Assembly: GCA_031254255.1 (NCBI GenBank)
Contig: JAIRUT010000085.1
Coordinates: 1 to 9,046 of the forward strand
Origin: Coriobacteriales bacterium
GTDB taxonomy: Bacteria > Actinomycetota > Coriobacteriia > Coriobacteriales > UBA8131
Length of the DNA stretch: 9,046 bases
Reading direction: 5' to 3'
Shown: in pieces, positions 1-5,976 of the stretch
Layout of the letters: every line of letters starts with the position of its first letter
How positions within the stretch are numbered: position 1 is the stretch's first letter
Notes under the pieces: model-generated
The model's database searches: none
Told to the model about the DNA's origin: nothing
Seen by the model: only the letters and a program-made list of their open reading frames with translations
Position numbers and translations under genes: made by a program

Positions 1-609
1 ATCCTTGGGCGCCGGTTTGATAATCAAGGCCAAGGCAACTAGGATGATGGCTCCGGCTATTGCGATGATTATGAAGACGATCTTCCAAGACATATATTTA
101 AAAGCGAGGTTTGCAAGGGCTCCAAAAACCAAGGCCGAGACTCCAAAGCCCATCATCATGATGCCAGAGGCCAAACCGATGCGATCCGGAAACCACGGGT
201 TGATCAGGGAGATGATGGCGTTGTAGGCGATACCCACGCCAGAGGCTGCCAACACGCCGTAAAAGATGAAGATCAACACGACTGAGAACTGGGACAGGAA
301 GGCCGTCAGGATGAATCCGATACCAAGCAGGCTGGCCGCCGTGATGATTGCCGTCTTTGCGGATTTTCTCCTGATTATCTGGGCTCCAAGAAGTGCGGAT
401 ACACAGAAGAGGAACATCGATACTTGAAACACCTGTCCAAGAAAGGGCTTGTATGTCTCGTAGTCCTTACCGATTGGCGTGGCGAAGATTGACCAGGCAT
501 AGATCAGACCCAGCACCAGCAAGGCGATGGTGGCAAAGGCCAGGTATAGTATTCGCCGAGATTTTAGATTACCGGTGGGTTGGGCAATTGAGTTGGCTCC
601 ATAATTCAT
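1..609 (-). CDS. MFS transporter, oxalate/formate antiporter-like (N-terminal 203 residues, cut by window edge)
   Basis: An inner-membrane secondary transporter of the major facilitator superfamily. The visible 203 residues form the N-terminal half: a short polar start (MNYGANSIAQPTGNLKSRR), then about six hydrophobic segments, near residues 20-40, 55-75, 85-105, 108-130, 145-168 and 174-196. Recognition rests on the first-helix motif GLIYAWSIF, the acidic/aromatic loop after it (GKDYETYKPFLGQ), and PWFPDRIGLASGIMMMGFG before helix 5. These are typical of the OFA (oxalate/formate antiporter) group, but the substrate cannot be told from them and need not be oxalate. The ATG at 609 is preceded by AGGGAG five bases upstream, which supports this start. 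The gene lies downstream of the tRNA operon terminator and so probably has its own promoter. The C-terminal half is outside the window. The reading frame is open without interruption to base 1. Confidence 0.9.
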   Translation of the reverse strand, partial: MNYGANSIAQPTGNLKSRRILYLAFATIALLVLGLIYAWSIFATPIGKDYETYKPFLGQVFQVSMFLFCVSALLGAQIIRRKSAKTAIITAASLLGIGFILTAFLSQFSVVLIFIFYGVLAASGVGIAYNAIISLINPWFPDRIGLASGIMMMGFGVSALVFGALANLAFKYMSWKIVFIIIAIAGAIILVALALIIKPAPKD

Positions 610-672
610 GTCTGCTCCCTTGGTCCATAGGTCGAAATTATGGAGATTATTCTACAGCACTGTTCGAGCTCC

Positions 673-704
673 GATGCGAAGATCTTCAAAAGTCTGCATC
701 TTCG
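673..704. repeat. Cluster of small inverted repeats in the leader of the MFS gene
   Basis: Overlapping dyads are visible here: the 10-base palindrome GAAGATCTTC at 678-687, GATGC (673-677) against GCATC (696-700), and CGAAGAT (677-683) against ATCTTCG (698-704). They lie 64-95 bases upstream of the MFS start codon, between it and the tRNA terminator. They could form a regulator binding site or an RNA stem in the leader. No function is recognised, and arms this short can arise by chance. Confidence 0.3.
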
Positions 705-705
705 A

Positions 706-752
706 CGAAAATAACAAACCTCCGATGATTAAAAAATCATCGGAGGTTTGTT
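706..752 (-). terminator. Rho-independent terminator of the tRNA operon
   Basis: AACAAACCTCCGATGATT (713-730) is a perfect inverted repeat of bases 735-752, giving an 18-bp stem with a 4-base loop (731-734). Read on the minus strand, the 3' arm ends in TT and is followed by ATTTT, a usable U-rich tail. On the plus strand the hairpin is followed by GGTAG, so it should act only on minus-strand transcription. Its first base is the terminal A of the CCA encoded by tRNA-Glu, so no spacer exists between the mature tRNA end and the stem. Confidence 0.85.
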
Positions 753-828
753 GGTAGCCCGTACGGGATTCGAACCCGTGATCTCCGCCTTGAGAGGGCG
801 GTGTCCTAAACCGCTAGACGAACGGGCC
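752..828 (-). tRNA. tRNA-Glu (anticodon CUC), CCA encoded
   Basis: Folds as a full cloverleaf on the minus strand. The acceptor is GGCCCGT (828-822) with ACGGGCT (762-756), and the D arm is GTC...GAC. The anticodon stem is CCGCC/GGCGG with loop CTCTCAA (796-790), so the anticodon is CTC at 794-792. The T arm is ACGGG TTCGAAT CCCGT. The discriminator is A (755), and CCA is encoded at 754-752. The body is 74 nt without CCA. It reads GAG codons. The terminal pair of the acceptor is G1-U72, a wobble rather than the usual G-C. It is the second gene of a two-tRNA operon, 31 bases after tRNA-Gln, and is followed at once by a terminator. Confidence 0.97.
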
Positions 829-859
829 ACGCTCATCGTTGGTCGTCTGGCAAGTCATC

Positions 860-933
860 TGGCTGGGGTGGAAGGAGTCGAACCCTCACTGACAGAACCA
901 GAATCTGCTGTCCTACCATTAGACGACACCCCA
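860..933 (-). tRNA. tRNA-Gln (anticodon CUG), CCA encoded
   Basis: Folds as a cloverleaf on the minus strand. The acceptor is TGGGGTG (933-927) with CACCCCA (870-864), and the D arm is GTC TAATGGTAG GAC. The anticodon stem is GCAGA/TCTGT with loop TTCTGGT, so the anticodon is CTG at 901-899. The T arm is GAGGG TTCGACT CCTTC. The discriminator is G (863), and CCA is encoded at 862-860. The body is 71 nt without CCA. It reads CAG codons. The first pair is U1-A72, the tRNA-Gln identity feature that GatB of the GatCAB amidotransferase reads in the indirect pathway. It is first in the operon, about 38 nt after the predicted transcription start. Confidence 0.97.
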
Positions 934-977
934 GTTTGGGCACTTGCCGAAAAGCCCTGTTGGGGGCGCGAGGAAAT

Positions 978-1006
978 ACATTAACAAAGCTCGAGGCAAA
1001 GTGCAA
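978..1006 (-). promoter_or_regulatory. Sigma70-type promoter of the tRNA-Gln/tRNA-Glu operon
   Basis: On the minus strand the -35 box TTGCAC (1006-1001) and -10 box TAATGT (983-978) are separated by exactly 17 bases. Transcription would start near 971, leaving a leader of about 38 nt before tRNA-Gln. TTGCAC matches the -35 consensus TTGACA at four of six positions, and TAATGT matches TATAAT at four of six. The fit and position make it the obvious promoter for the tRNA pair. Confidence 0.7.
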
Positions 1007-1106
1007 GGATAAGTTGCCAAAACATAGGATAATATCGTTTTTTGTGATAATATTTAAAATCAGCATTTTATGCCATAGAACTTGAGACAAACGAAATCGT
1101 AAACCA
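1007..1106. other. AT-rich intergenic stretch upstream of the hypothetical gene
   Basis: This stretch lies between the divergent tRNA promoter and the small plus-strand gene. It is AT-rich and carries GATAATAT twice, at 1028-1035 and 1046-1053, 18 bases apart. On the plus strand TTGTGA (1042-1047) with TTTTAT (1066-1071) at 18-base spacing is a weak promoter candidate for the gene at 1107. No convincing promoter, RNA gene or terminator was otherwise seen. Confidence 0.35.
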
Positions 1107-1616
1107 ATGAAGTCTAAGGAGTTGGCAATGGAGCTCGAATACAGCGACGAAATGATACTAGGAGTTCTGGAGAACCTACGAGATGATGGGAATAAAAAAA
1201 TCACCGATCCGGTGATTCCAAGGGAATCGGCGCCTTTGTTTTTGCGCCCGGAAAGCCAGAGCAGCAAACCGGTGATCAATCAGCCAACCGCCCCTGTTAA
1301 GAAGGCAATCAAGGCATCAGCTTTCAATTGGGATGCTGTTATAGCTGGGATTGATCAGGAAGGAGAAGCCCCAATCAAGAGTGAGGATTCAACTGGCACA
1401 GAATCTTACTGGTTGGATAACTGGATGGGTTTCGATTATGTTTCCTCCAGCATCGATCCCCGTTATCTTGAAGATGCTTTTTTACCATCTGGCAGCGAGG
1501 TAATATCCGAGATAGCAAGTATTCATGAAATTCATGGCATCATCGACAGTTTACTCGAACAAGCAAGTTCACAGAGCGTCTATCAGGAGCCTGACAAGAT
1601 AAGGCGGGCAAGTTGA
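1107..1616 (+). CDS. Hypothetical small acidic protein with an IF2-N-like N-terminal helical segment
   Basis: I do not recognise this gene. It encodes 169 residues from the ATG at 1107, with no membrane segment or signal peptide. Residues 1-28 (SKELAMELEYSDEMILGVL and onward) follow the pattern of the IF2_N mini-domain, ELAxELxxSxExxLxxL, a small helical fold that often sits at the start of translation or RNA-related proteins. A proline- and serine-rich, probably flexible middle follows (about 30-75). The C-terminal part is acidic and aromatic (WLDNWMGFDYV near 104-114). The start is uncertain: ATG 1107 has no ribosome site but keeps the helical motif whole, whereas ATG 1128 (162 residues) has AAGGAG six bases upstream. 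It converges on gltX, ending 16 bases from its stop codon. Being real is favoured by the uninterrupted frame and the lack of any other gene here; the opposite-strand terminator inside it is a caution. Confidence 0.6.
   Translation: MKSKELAMELEYSDEMILGVLENLRDDGNKKITDPVIPRESAPLFLRPESQSSKPVINQPTAPVKKAIKASAFNWDAVIAGIDQEGEAPIKSEDSTGTESYWLDNWMGFDYVSSSIDPRYLEDAFLPSGSEVISEIASIHEIHGIIDSLLEQASSQSVYQEPDKIRRAS
1116..1121 (+). promoter_or_regulatory. Shine-Dalgarno-like AAGGAG pointing to an alternative start at 1128
   Basis: AAGGAG at 1116-1121 is six bases before the in-frame ATG at 1128, an ideal ribosome-site geometry. It would shorten the hypothetical protein by seven residues. The same six bases encode Lys-Glu if translation begins at 1107, so the match may be coincidental. 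Confidence 0.4.
1193..1217 (-). terminator. Rho-independent terminator for the gltX operon, inside the convergent gene
   Basis: AATCACCG (1199-1206) and CGGTGATT (1210-1217) form a perfect 8-bp stem with a 3-base loop. On the minus strand the hairpin runs into an uninterrupted T tract: seven T from 1200 to 1194, the first two within the stem. This is the first terminator-like structure met by minus-strand transcription past the gltX stop at 1633, about 415 bases further on. It would stop read-through before the tRNA promoter. On the plus strand there is no U tract after the hairpin. Confidence 0.65.
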
Positions 1617-1632
1617 GAAAGTTTGAGGCTTA

Positions 1633-3192
1633 TCAGCTTGGGGTCGTGACGTCTTTAACACTTACAGCTATTGTGCTAGCGGTCTCTGCGGCTTTTTTGA
1701 GCCGTGCCAGAGCTTTGTTGCGCCCGATCAGCTCGATGCTTTCAAACAGGGGAGGGGAGACCATATTGCCACAGATGGCAACACGTACTGCCTGAAACAG
1801 CAACTTGGGCTTTACTCCGGCCACTTCCGGAACGGCCCGTAAGGCAGCCTCGATGTTGTTATGCTGCCATTCAAGGGAGGGGTTATCCAAAATTGTGATG
1901 CAGCTTTCCAATAAATTTGGAATCTCTGCAGCAGACAAACACTTCTGAACAGATTTTTCATCCATTTCAAGCTCTGAGCCGCTGAAAAGGTAAGAGACCA
2001 TGGGCGCGGCATCAGCCAGGGTTTTTGCCCGCTCAGCAATCAGTGGATAAATGGCCTCATACCAGTCGCGATTGTCTTGAATACTGTCCTTGACCTGCTC
2101 AGCGTTGGCCTTGCCATCTATCCCATAGGCCAGCCCTGCCGATTCCAGCCATGGAGTCAAGGCGTCAATAAAAGCCCGAGCTCCCATCTCTTTGATATAT
2201 GTGGAATTAACCCAAGTCAGTTTGTCGTTGTCAAAGGTCGCCGGATTTTTGGAGACACGTCCGAATGAGAAGTTCTCACAGAGTGTTTGAGCAGAAAAGA
2301 TATCCGTCTTCCCGTCAAGTGACCAGCCTAGCAGGGCCAGGTAGTTCAGTAGGGCTTCAGAAAGATAACCTTCGTCGCGATAGGCCTCTATGCTGGTGGC
2401 ACCATGACGCTTGGAAAGCCGCTTGCCGTCGGCACCGAGTATCATTGAGAGGTGGGCAAAGGTCGGTACTTCCAGTCCAAGTGCCTCGTATATAAGGATC
2501 TGTTTGGGGGTATTGGAGAGGTGGTCATCCCCACGGATCACATGGCTGACCTGCATGTTGGAATCATCTATCACCGCAGCAAAGTTGTAGGTTGGACTGC
2601 CATCTGAGCGCACACAGATCAGGTCATCCATCTCTGAAAAAGGTACGGTGATCTGTCCGTAGACAGCGTCATCGAAGACGATATCATCGTGTTCCAGAGG
2701 TAGCTTCAGGCGCCAGGCGCAGGGCTCTCCGGCAGTCAGCCTAGCCGATACCTCATCCGCATTGAGATGGCGACAACTGCGGTCGTAGCCGTGGAAATCC
2801 TGCTTAGAAAGCGCTGATTCTCGTCTTGCGGCCAGCTCTTCCGGCGTGCAAAAGCATGGATAGACGAGGTCGTTTTCCTGCAGGTGCTTCAGTGCCATCC
2901 CATATGTGGAAAATCTTTCCGTCTGCAGGTAAGGCCCAAAATCGCCCCCAACCTCCGGGCCCTCATCCCAGTCCAGTCCTAGCCAGCGCAGAGAGCGAAT
3001 GATCTGTGCTGTATTCTCCGGAGTTGATCGTTCCGGGTCAGTGTCTTCAATGCGCAGGATAAAAGTGCCGCCCATGCGCCGGGCAAAAGCCCAATTATAA
3101 ATGGCAGTACGGGCACCGCCAATATGCAAAAAACCGGTTGGCGATGGTGCGAAGCGGACGCGAACAGGTTTTTCTATAGATAATTTATCCAT
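1633..3192 (-). CDS. gltX: Glutamyl-tRNA synthetase (glutamate-tRNA ligase)
   Basis: This class I cytosolic synthetase attaches glutamate to tRNA-Glu. In bacteria with the indirect pathway it also charges tRNA-Gln with glutamate for GatCAB to amidate. The 519-residue protein has APSPTGFLHIGG with the HIGH-type signature (HIGG, 23-26), the IEDTDPERS segment (48-56), a likely zinc site (C113-x-C115 with C140 and H142), the GDDHLSNTPKQ helix (221-231) and the KMSKS-type loop KRLSKR (257-262). The helical anticodon-binding region fills the C-terminal third. The frame stays open to 3246, but ATG 3192 is chosen because AAGGAG lies four bases upstream and the family normally starts just before the RFAPSPTG motif. 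The start overlaps the end of the ATP-grasp gene by eight bases (ATGGATAA), so translation is probably coupled. Both substrate tRNA genes lie about 700-900 bases beyond its 3' end. Discriminating versus non-discriminating specificity cannot be read directly. Confidence 0.97.
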   Translation of the reverse strand: MDKLSIEKPVRVRFAPSPTGFLHIGGARTAIYNWAFARRMGGTFILRIEDTDPERSTPENTAQIIRSLRWLGLDWDEGPEVGGDFGPYLQTERFSTYGMALKHLQENDLVYPCFCTPEELAARRESALSKQDFHGYDRSCRHLNADEVSARLTAGEPCAWRLKLPLEHDDIVFDDAVYGQITVPFSEMDDLICVRSDGSPTYNFAAVIDDSNMQVSHVIRGDDHLSNTPKQILIYEALGLEVPTFAHLSMILGADGKRLSKRHGATSIEAYRDEGYLSEALLNYLALLGWSLDGKTDIFSAQTLCENFSFGRVSKNPATFDNDKLTWVNSTYIKEMGARAFIDALTPWLESAGLAYGIDGKANAEQVKDSIQDNRDWYEAIYPLIAERAKTLADAAPMVSYLFSGSELEMDEKSVQKCLSAAEIPNLLESCITILDNPSLEWQHNNIEAALRAVPEVAGVKPKLLFQAVRVAICGNMVSPPLFESIELIGRNKALARLKKAAETASTIAVSVKDVTTPS

Positions 3193-4591
3193 TATTCTCC
3201 TTTTTATGAAAACTTGCCACAACCGCACTTCCACGGATGCTGCCAATCACAGCGCCTTTTCCAGCTCGCACGTAAGTGCCAGAATATTTCCCGCAATAGC
3301 CGAAGAGTCCGATCATGTAATTGAAGGCAGATAGCTTGCTTGAACCATCTTGCGGAATAATATTGAGCTCACTGAATTGCTCGCAATACTCTTGGATGAT
3401 GTAATTTTCCTGTTTAAGACATTCTTCGCAGATGGCGATCCAGCTTTTTGCATCCGGATAATCAAGTCCAGCGAATACACCAATAGTGCTGGATCCGTAT
3501 TTCGGTTTCAATATCCAACTGTTCTTATTCGAATAGATGTCGGTAAAATCCAGTCGGCTGTTGGTTTGCGCAAAGCCAAAAGTAATCGGCACATGAGCTC
3601 GGATGAAATCTATCTCCTGGGAGCTAAGGAATGTCCAAGTTTCTTCGCTCCAAAGCATTTCAAATAGTTGTTTGCTATGGGCAAGAAGGTCACTGAAGCC
3701 CCCAATGATGACGGAGGCATCAAATGTTGCCGCGCTTACCAGTGCGGCAGCTCCGTTGCACTTAGATCCATCGATTTTTGCAAGCCTATCTATTCCCTTG
3801 GAACGTAAGTCATCAATAATGGATCCGGCTATTGCACGTCGGTAGACTACATCGATTTTGGTTGTATCTACAAACAAAGATCCACCTTCAAAGTATAGAT
3901 CTTTGATGTCAACAACTTTACATGGGATACCTCGGGCAGTGAATCTTCGCTGAAATTCAAGGAACTCCTTTGTGCTTGCCTCTTCTGGGTAGTCAACGAT
4001 TGCAACCTGAGGCGTTCTGGAAATACTTTTGCCTTGTGACCACTCGTTGAAAATGGTGAGAATATCATCGATAAAAGGTTCGAACAGCTCCTGCGCCTGA
4101 GCATTGCTATTTTCGAGCAAATGAGACCAGGCGGGAGAGTCGATAACAAATTGAGCGCAACAACGATCCTCATTCATGGCCGAGGAACCGTCAGTGTTTA
4201 TCTCGCAGAACTTAAAATCCCCTGACTGCGGGTTGATGAAAATATCAGCTCGCATTATCGGAATCGGGGCGGAATATTGCTTTGGCAATAGGGCCAAATC
4301 CTCGCTTAGATGATCAAGTCCCCAGAGTTTGCGGTACTCTTCTGAGCCTTGATAGTGCTGCGTCACTTTTTCGCAAATCGAAGAAGTAGTAGCAACTATC
4401 TCAGAAAAAAGATCTTTCGCCTCTGCGGTGAATATGATTGGGACAAAGCAGTAGCGCAGGGCTTCTCCGTGGTATACAAGGTCAGCGTCGGACAAACTCT
4501 CGATAAAAGAAGTGAGATCTTGCTGACGGAGCTCAAAGGTTGGAACGGAGATAATGCCTTTGTTTGAGTATTGGGCCATTTGATACATCAT
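3185..4591 (-). CDS. ATP-grasp peptide ligase, glutathionylspermidine-synthase-like (circularly permuted type)
   Basis: A 468-residue probable cytosolic ATP-dependent carboxylate-amine ligase. Recognised motifs are MRADIFINPQSGDFKFCEIN (113-132), where Arg114, Asp116, Glu130 and Asn132 fit the metal/ATP site of the glutathionylspermidine-synthase and circularly permuted ATP-grasp group. Others are VVYRRAI (248-254), WILKPKYGSSTIGVF (359-373) with the nucleotide-contacting Lys362 and Lys364, YIIQEYCEQ (397-405), and a glycine-rich C-terminus (YVRAGKGAVIG, 440-450). No amidase domain of the E. coli Gss kind is present, and it does not look like classical GshB. ATG 4591 overlaps the ligase stop upstream (ATGA), with AGAAGG nearby as ribosome site; a second ATG follows at once. 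It is the middle gene of the operon, between glutamate-cysteine ligase and gltX, so a gamma-glutamylcysteine extension step is inferred. Sampled GC is lower than in its neighbours. The acceptor substrate is unknown. Confidence 0.75.
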   Translation of the reverse strand: MMYQMAQYSNKGIISVPTFELRQQDLTSFIESLSDADLVYHGEALRYCFVPIIFTAEAKDLFSEIVATTSSICEKVTQHYQGSEEYRKLWGLDHLSEDLALLPKQYSAPIPIMRADIFINPQSGDFKFCEINTDGSSAMNEDRCCAQFVIDSPAWSHLLENSNAQAQELFEPFIDDILTIFNEWSQGKSISRTPQVAIVDYPEEASTKEFLEFQRRFTARGIPCKVVDIKDLYFEGGSLFVDTTKIDVVYRRAIAGSIIDDLRSKGIDRLAKIDGSKCNGAAALVSAATFDASVIIGGFSDLLAHSKQLFEMLWSEETWTFLSSQEIDFIRAHVPITFGFAQTNSRLDFTDIYSNKNSWILKPKYGSSTIGVFAGLDYPDAKSWIAICEECLKQENYIIQEYCEQFSELNIIPQDGSSKLSAFNYMIGLFGYCGKYSGTYVRAGKGAVIGSIRGSAVVASFHKKENNG

Positions 4592-5970
4592 AGGAATCCT
4601 TCTCCATTTTCCAAGCGCCTCATCTGGATGATTGCGAGGGTCTTGCGACTTTCAACCAGGTCAATCAGCGGCTGGAGGTAGTGATGATCATTCTCGTCCA
4701 GACCAGTTGTAGCTCGTGACAACAGGTCGCAGAGCCAGTCTGCCACGCTGCGCCCGTAGACATACGCTCCCCAGGCATTTTCCATCAGCCCAGCCTTAGC
4801 CTCGGCGATTGCCGCTTCATCCACATTGGCCAGCGCTTCGGCGAGCCAGTTGAGATTCTCCTCGTCGTAGAAAATACCGGTTGTCAGAGCGCTGAAGGCC
4901 AGCGCATAGGCTGGGGGCATCGAATCGGCCATGCGGATCTCCACATAGGTTTTCAGGCGGTTGTCAAAGAAGAAGAGTGAAAGGATATGCTCAACGATGT
5001 CTTTGGTAGGCTCCAGTGTAGCGAAGACATCAGCGTTTGTGCGCATATTCTGGAAGTTGCTTCGGTAGCTGCCGTCAGAAAGAATATCCTCGCTGAAAAT
5101 GGCCGGTGCGCTGAGCAAAAAGTCGCTGTAGTCGCTGAATCGGTAGTCGTCAGCCATGCTGCCGGGGGCGATACAGCTGCGCCAAGGATCTACATCATTC
5201 CAGATGGCGGCACGCACCATGCGCGGCGGGATCTCTAACCCACTTGCAGTCAGGAGTTCTGTCCCACCCCGCCTGACACCACGACTCAGGGGGAGCGTCT
5301 CAAAGCTCGGAGAATTGTCAGTGATGAAGTAGAAAAGTGGGCTTAAGGCATTGGCCACTTTGAGCTTTCGCAATGCGTCCGACTCGCTGGAAAAGTCGAT
5401 GCTTACCTGGCAAGAAGCAGATGCCCGCATCATACAGATGCCGTGCTTACCGGTGTTTTTGAAGTATTCATCCATCCAATGGTAGCGTTGCTTGGGCAGC
5501 AGGGGAATGCTTCGGGCCTCAGCGAAGGGTTGCGTTCCCAATGCTAGCAAGCGATATGAGTAGTGCGCTAATATGGGATCTATCTCAGAGCGAAATGCCT
5601 GGTAAAGGGCTTCCAGTGAGCTGATATTGAAGACTGGGCCGATCGATATCTCCAGCTGGGCACCAGGCTCCAGGGTGATATTGGCATTTGGGCGAGAGAG
5701 GCCGATCAGACGCTGGGATCCATCTGGCTGGGGAGCATATTGGCACTCCTGGTAGAATTGCGCCAATTCACGTAGGATGCTCTCAACACCGGGACGCCCG
5801 TCGTCCGAGTCCTCAAAGAAGACGGCTTTTCGGGCAGTCTCATCGACAATGAAGTGCTCCAGCTCCAGACCCAGGCAGCGCGAACAAGGCGTGGCTGAAC
5901 CACGGTCCAGGTAGACAGTCAGCTGGGTTTTCAGTTGCTCGTTTGTCTTGGTTTCGGTCTGCATATTCAT
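4588..5970 (-). CDS. Glutamate-cysteine ligase, GCS2 (plant-type/EgtA-like) family
   Basis: Joins glutamate and cysteine through the gamma-carboxyl with ATP, giving gamma-glutamylcysteine, the first step toward glutathione, ergothioneine in some actinobacteria, and related thiols. Numbering from the longest form (ATG 6030, 480 residues), the signatures are LGLELEHFIVD (53-63) with metal/substrate glutamates, ITLEPGAQLEISIG (118-131), the central GICMMRASASCQVSIDFSSE (197-216) matching the family MMRxTAxxQVNxD motif, and YVEIRMADSMPPAYA (362-376). These leave little doubt about the family. The start is uncertain. ATG 6030 has no ribosome site and adds an atypical 20 residues. ATG 5970 and ATG 5964 directly follow a TACAAT box, and I chose 5970. 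It is the first gene of the operon, and its stop overlaps the ATP-grasp start by four bases. gshA would be a fair name if the product is glutathione, but no egt neighbours or GshB are visible, so no symbol is given. Confidence 0.9.
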   Translation of the reverse strand: MNMQTETKTNEQLKTQLTVYLDRGSATPCSRCLGLELEHFIVDETARKAVFFEDSDDGRPGVESILRELAQFYQECQYAPQPDGSQRLIGLSRPNANITLEPGAQLEISIGPVFNISSLEALYQAFRSEIDPILAHYSYRLLALGTQPFAEARSIPLLPKQRYHWMDEYFKNTGKHGICMMRASASCQVSIDFSSESDALRKLKVANALSPLFYFITDNSPSFETLPLSRGVRRGGTELLTASGLEIPPRMVRAAIWNDVDPWRSCIAPGSMADDYRFSDYSDFLLSAPAIFSEDILSDGSYRSNFQNMRTNADVFATLEPTKDIVEHILSLFFFDNRLKTYVEIRMADSMPPAYALAFSALTTGIFYDEENLNWLAEALANVDEAAIAEAKAGLMENAWGAYVYGRSVADWLCDLLSRATTGLDENDHHYLQPLIDLVESRKTLAIIQMRRLENGEGFL

Positions 5971-5976
5971 ATTGTA
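5964..5976 (-). promoter_or_regulatory. Candidate -10 box for leaderless transcription of the glutamate-cysteine ligase operon
   Basis: On the minus strand TACAAT (5976-5971) matches TATAAT at five of six positions. The seventh base after it is the A of an in-frame ATG at 5964, and another in-frame ATG begins immediately at 5970. No Shine-Dalgarno sequence precedes any of the candidate starts (6030, 5970, 5964). This fits a leaderless message, which is common in actinobacteria. No good -35 box is seen 16-18 bases upstream, so the case is weak. Confidence 0.3.

Noticed and set aside
393..728. 111-codon open frame on the plus strand
   Set aside because: Antisense to the start of the MFS gene, whose minus-strand translation gives clear membrane helices and family motifs; it also runs into the terminator hairpin.
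752..933. tRNA genes as phage or island attachment sites
   Set aside because: No integrase, duplicated tRNA 3' end or flanking mobile gene was seen in the window.
748..984. 78-codon plus-strand frame whose product reads like RTGFEPVISALRG
   Set aside because: This is the antisense of tRNA genes, a well-known source of false protein calls.
833..1279. 148-codon open frame on the minus strand
   Set aside because: It runs through tRNA-Gln and its promoter, and its product looks like a translated RNA gene with no recognisable domain.
1613..1795. Short plus-strand frame with a hydrophobic stretch, overlapping the hypothetical gene by four bases
   Set aside because: Almost entirely antisense to the gltX C-terminus; the hydrophobicity is a by-product of the opposite strand, and no ribosome site is present.
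3193..3246. Upstream extension of the gltX frame by 18 codons
   Set aside because: It lies inside the ATP-grasp coding sequence, and the AAGGAG site with ATG at 3192 gives the family's usual start.
4588..5970. Assignment of the ligase as EgtA of ergothioneine synthesis
   Set aside because: No egtB, egtC, egtD or egtE genes are beside it; the adjacent partner is an ATP-grasp ligase instead.
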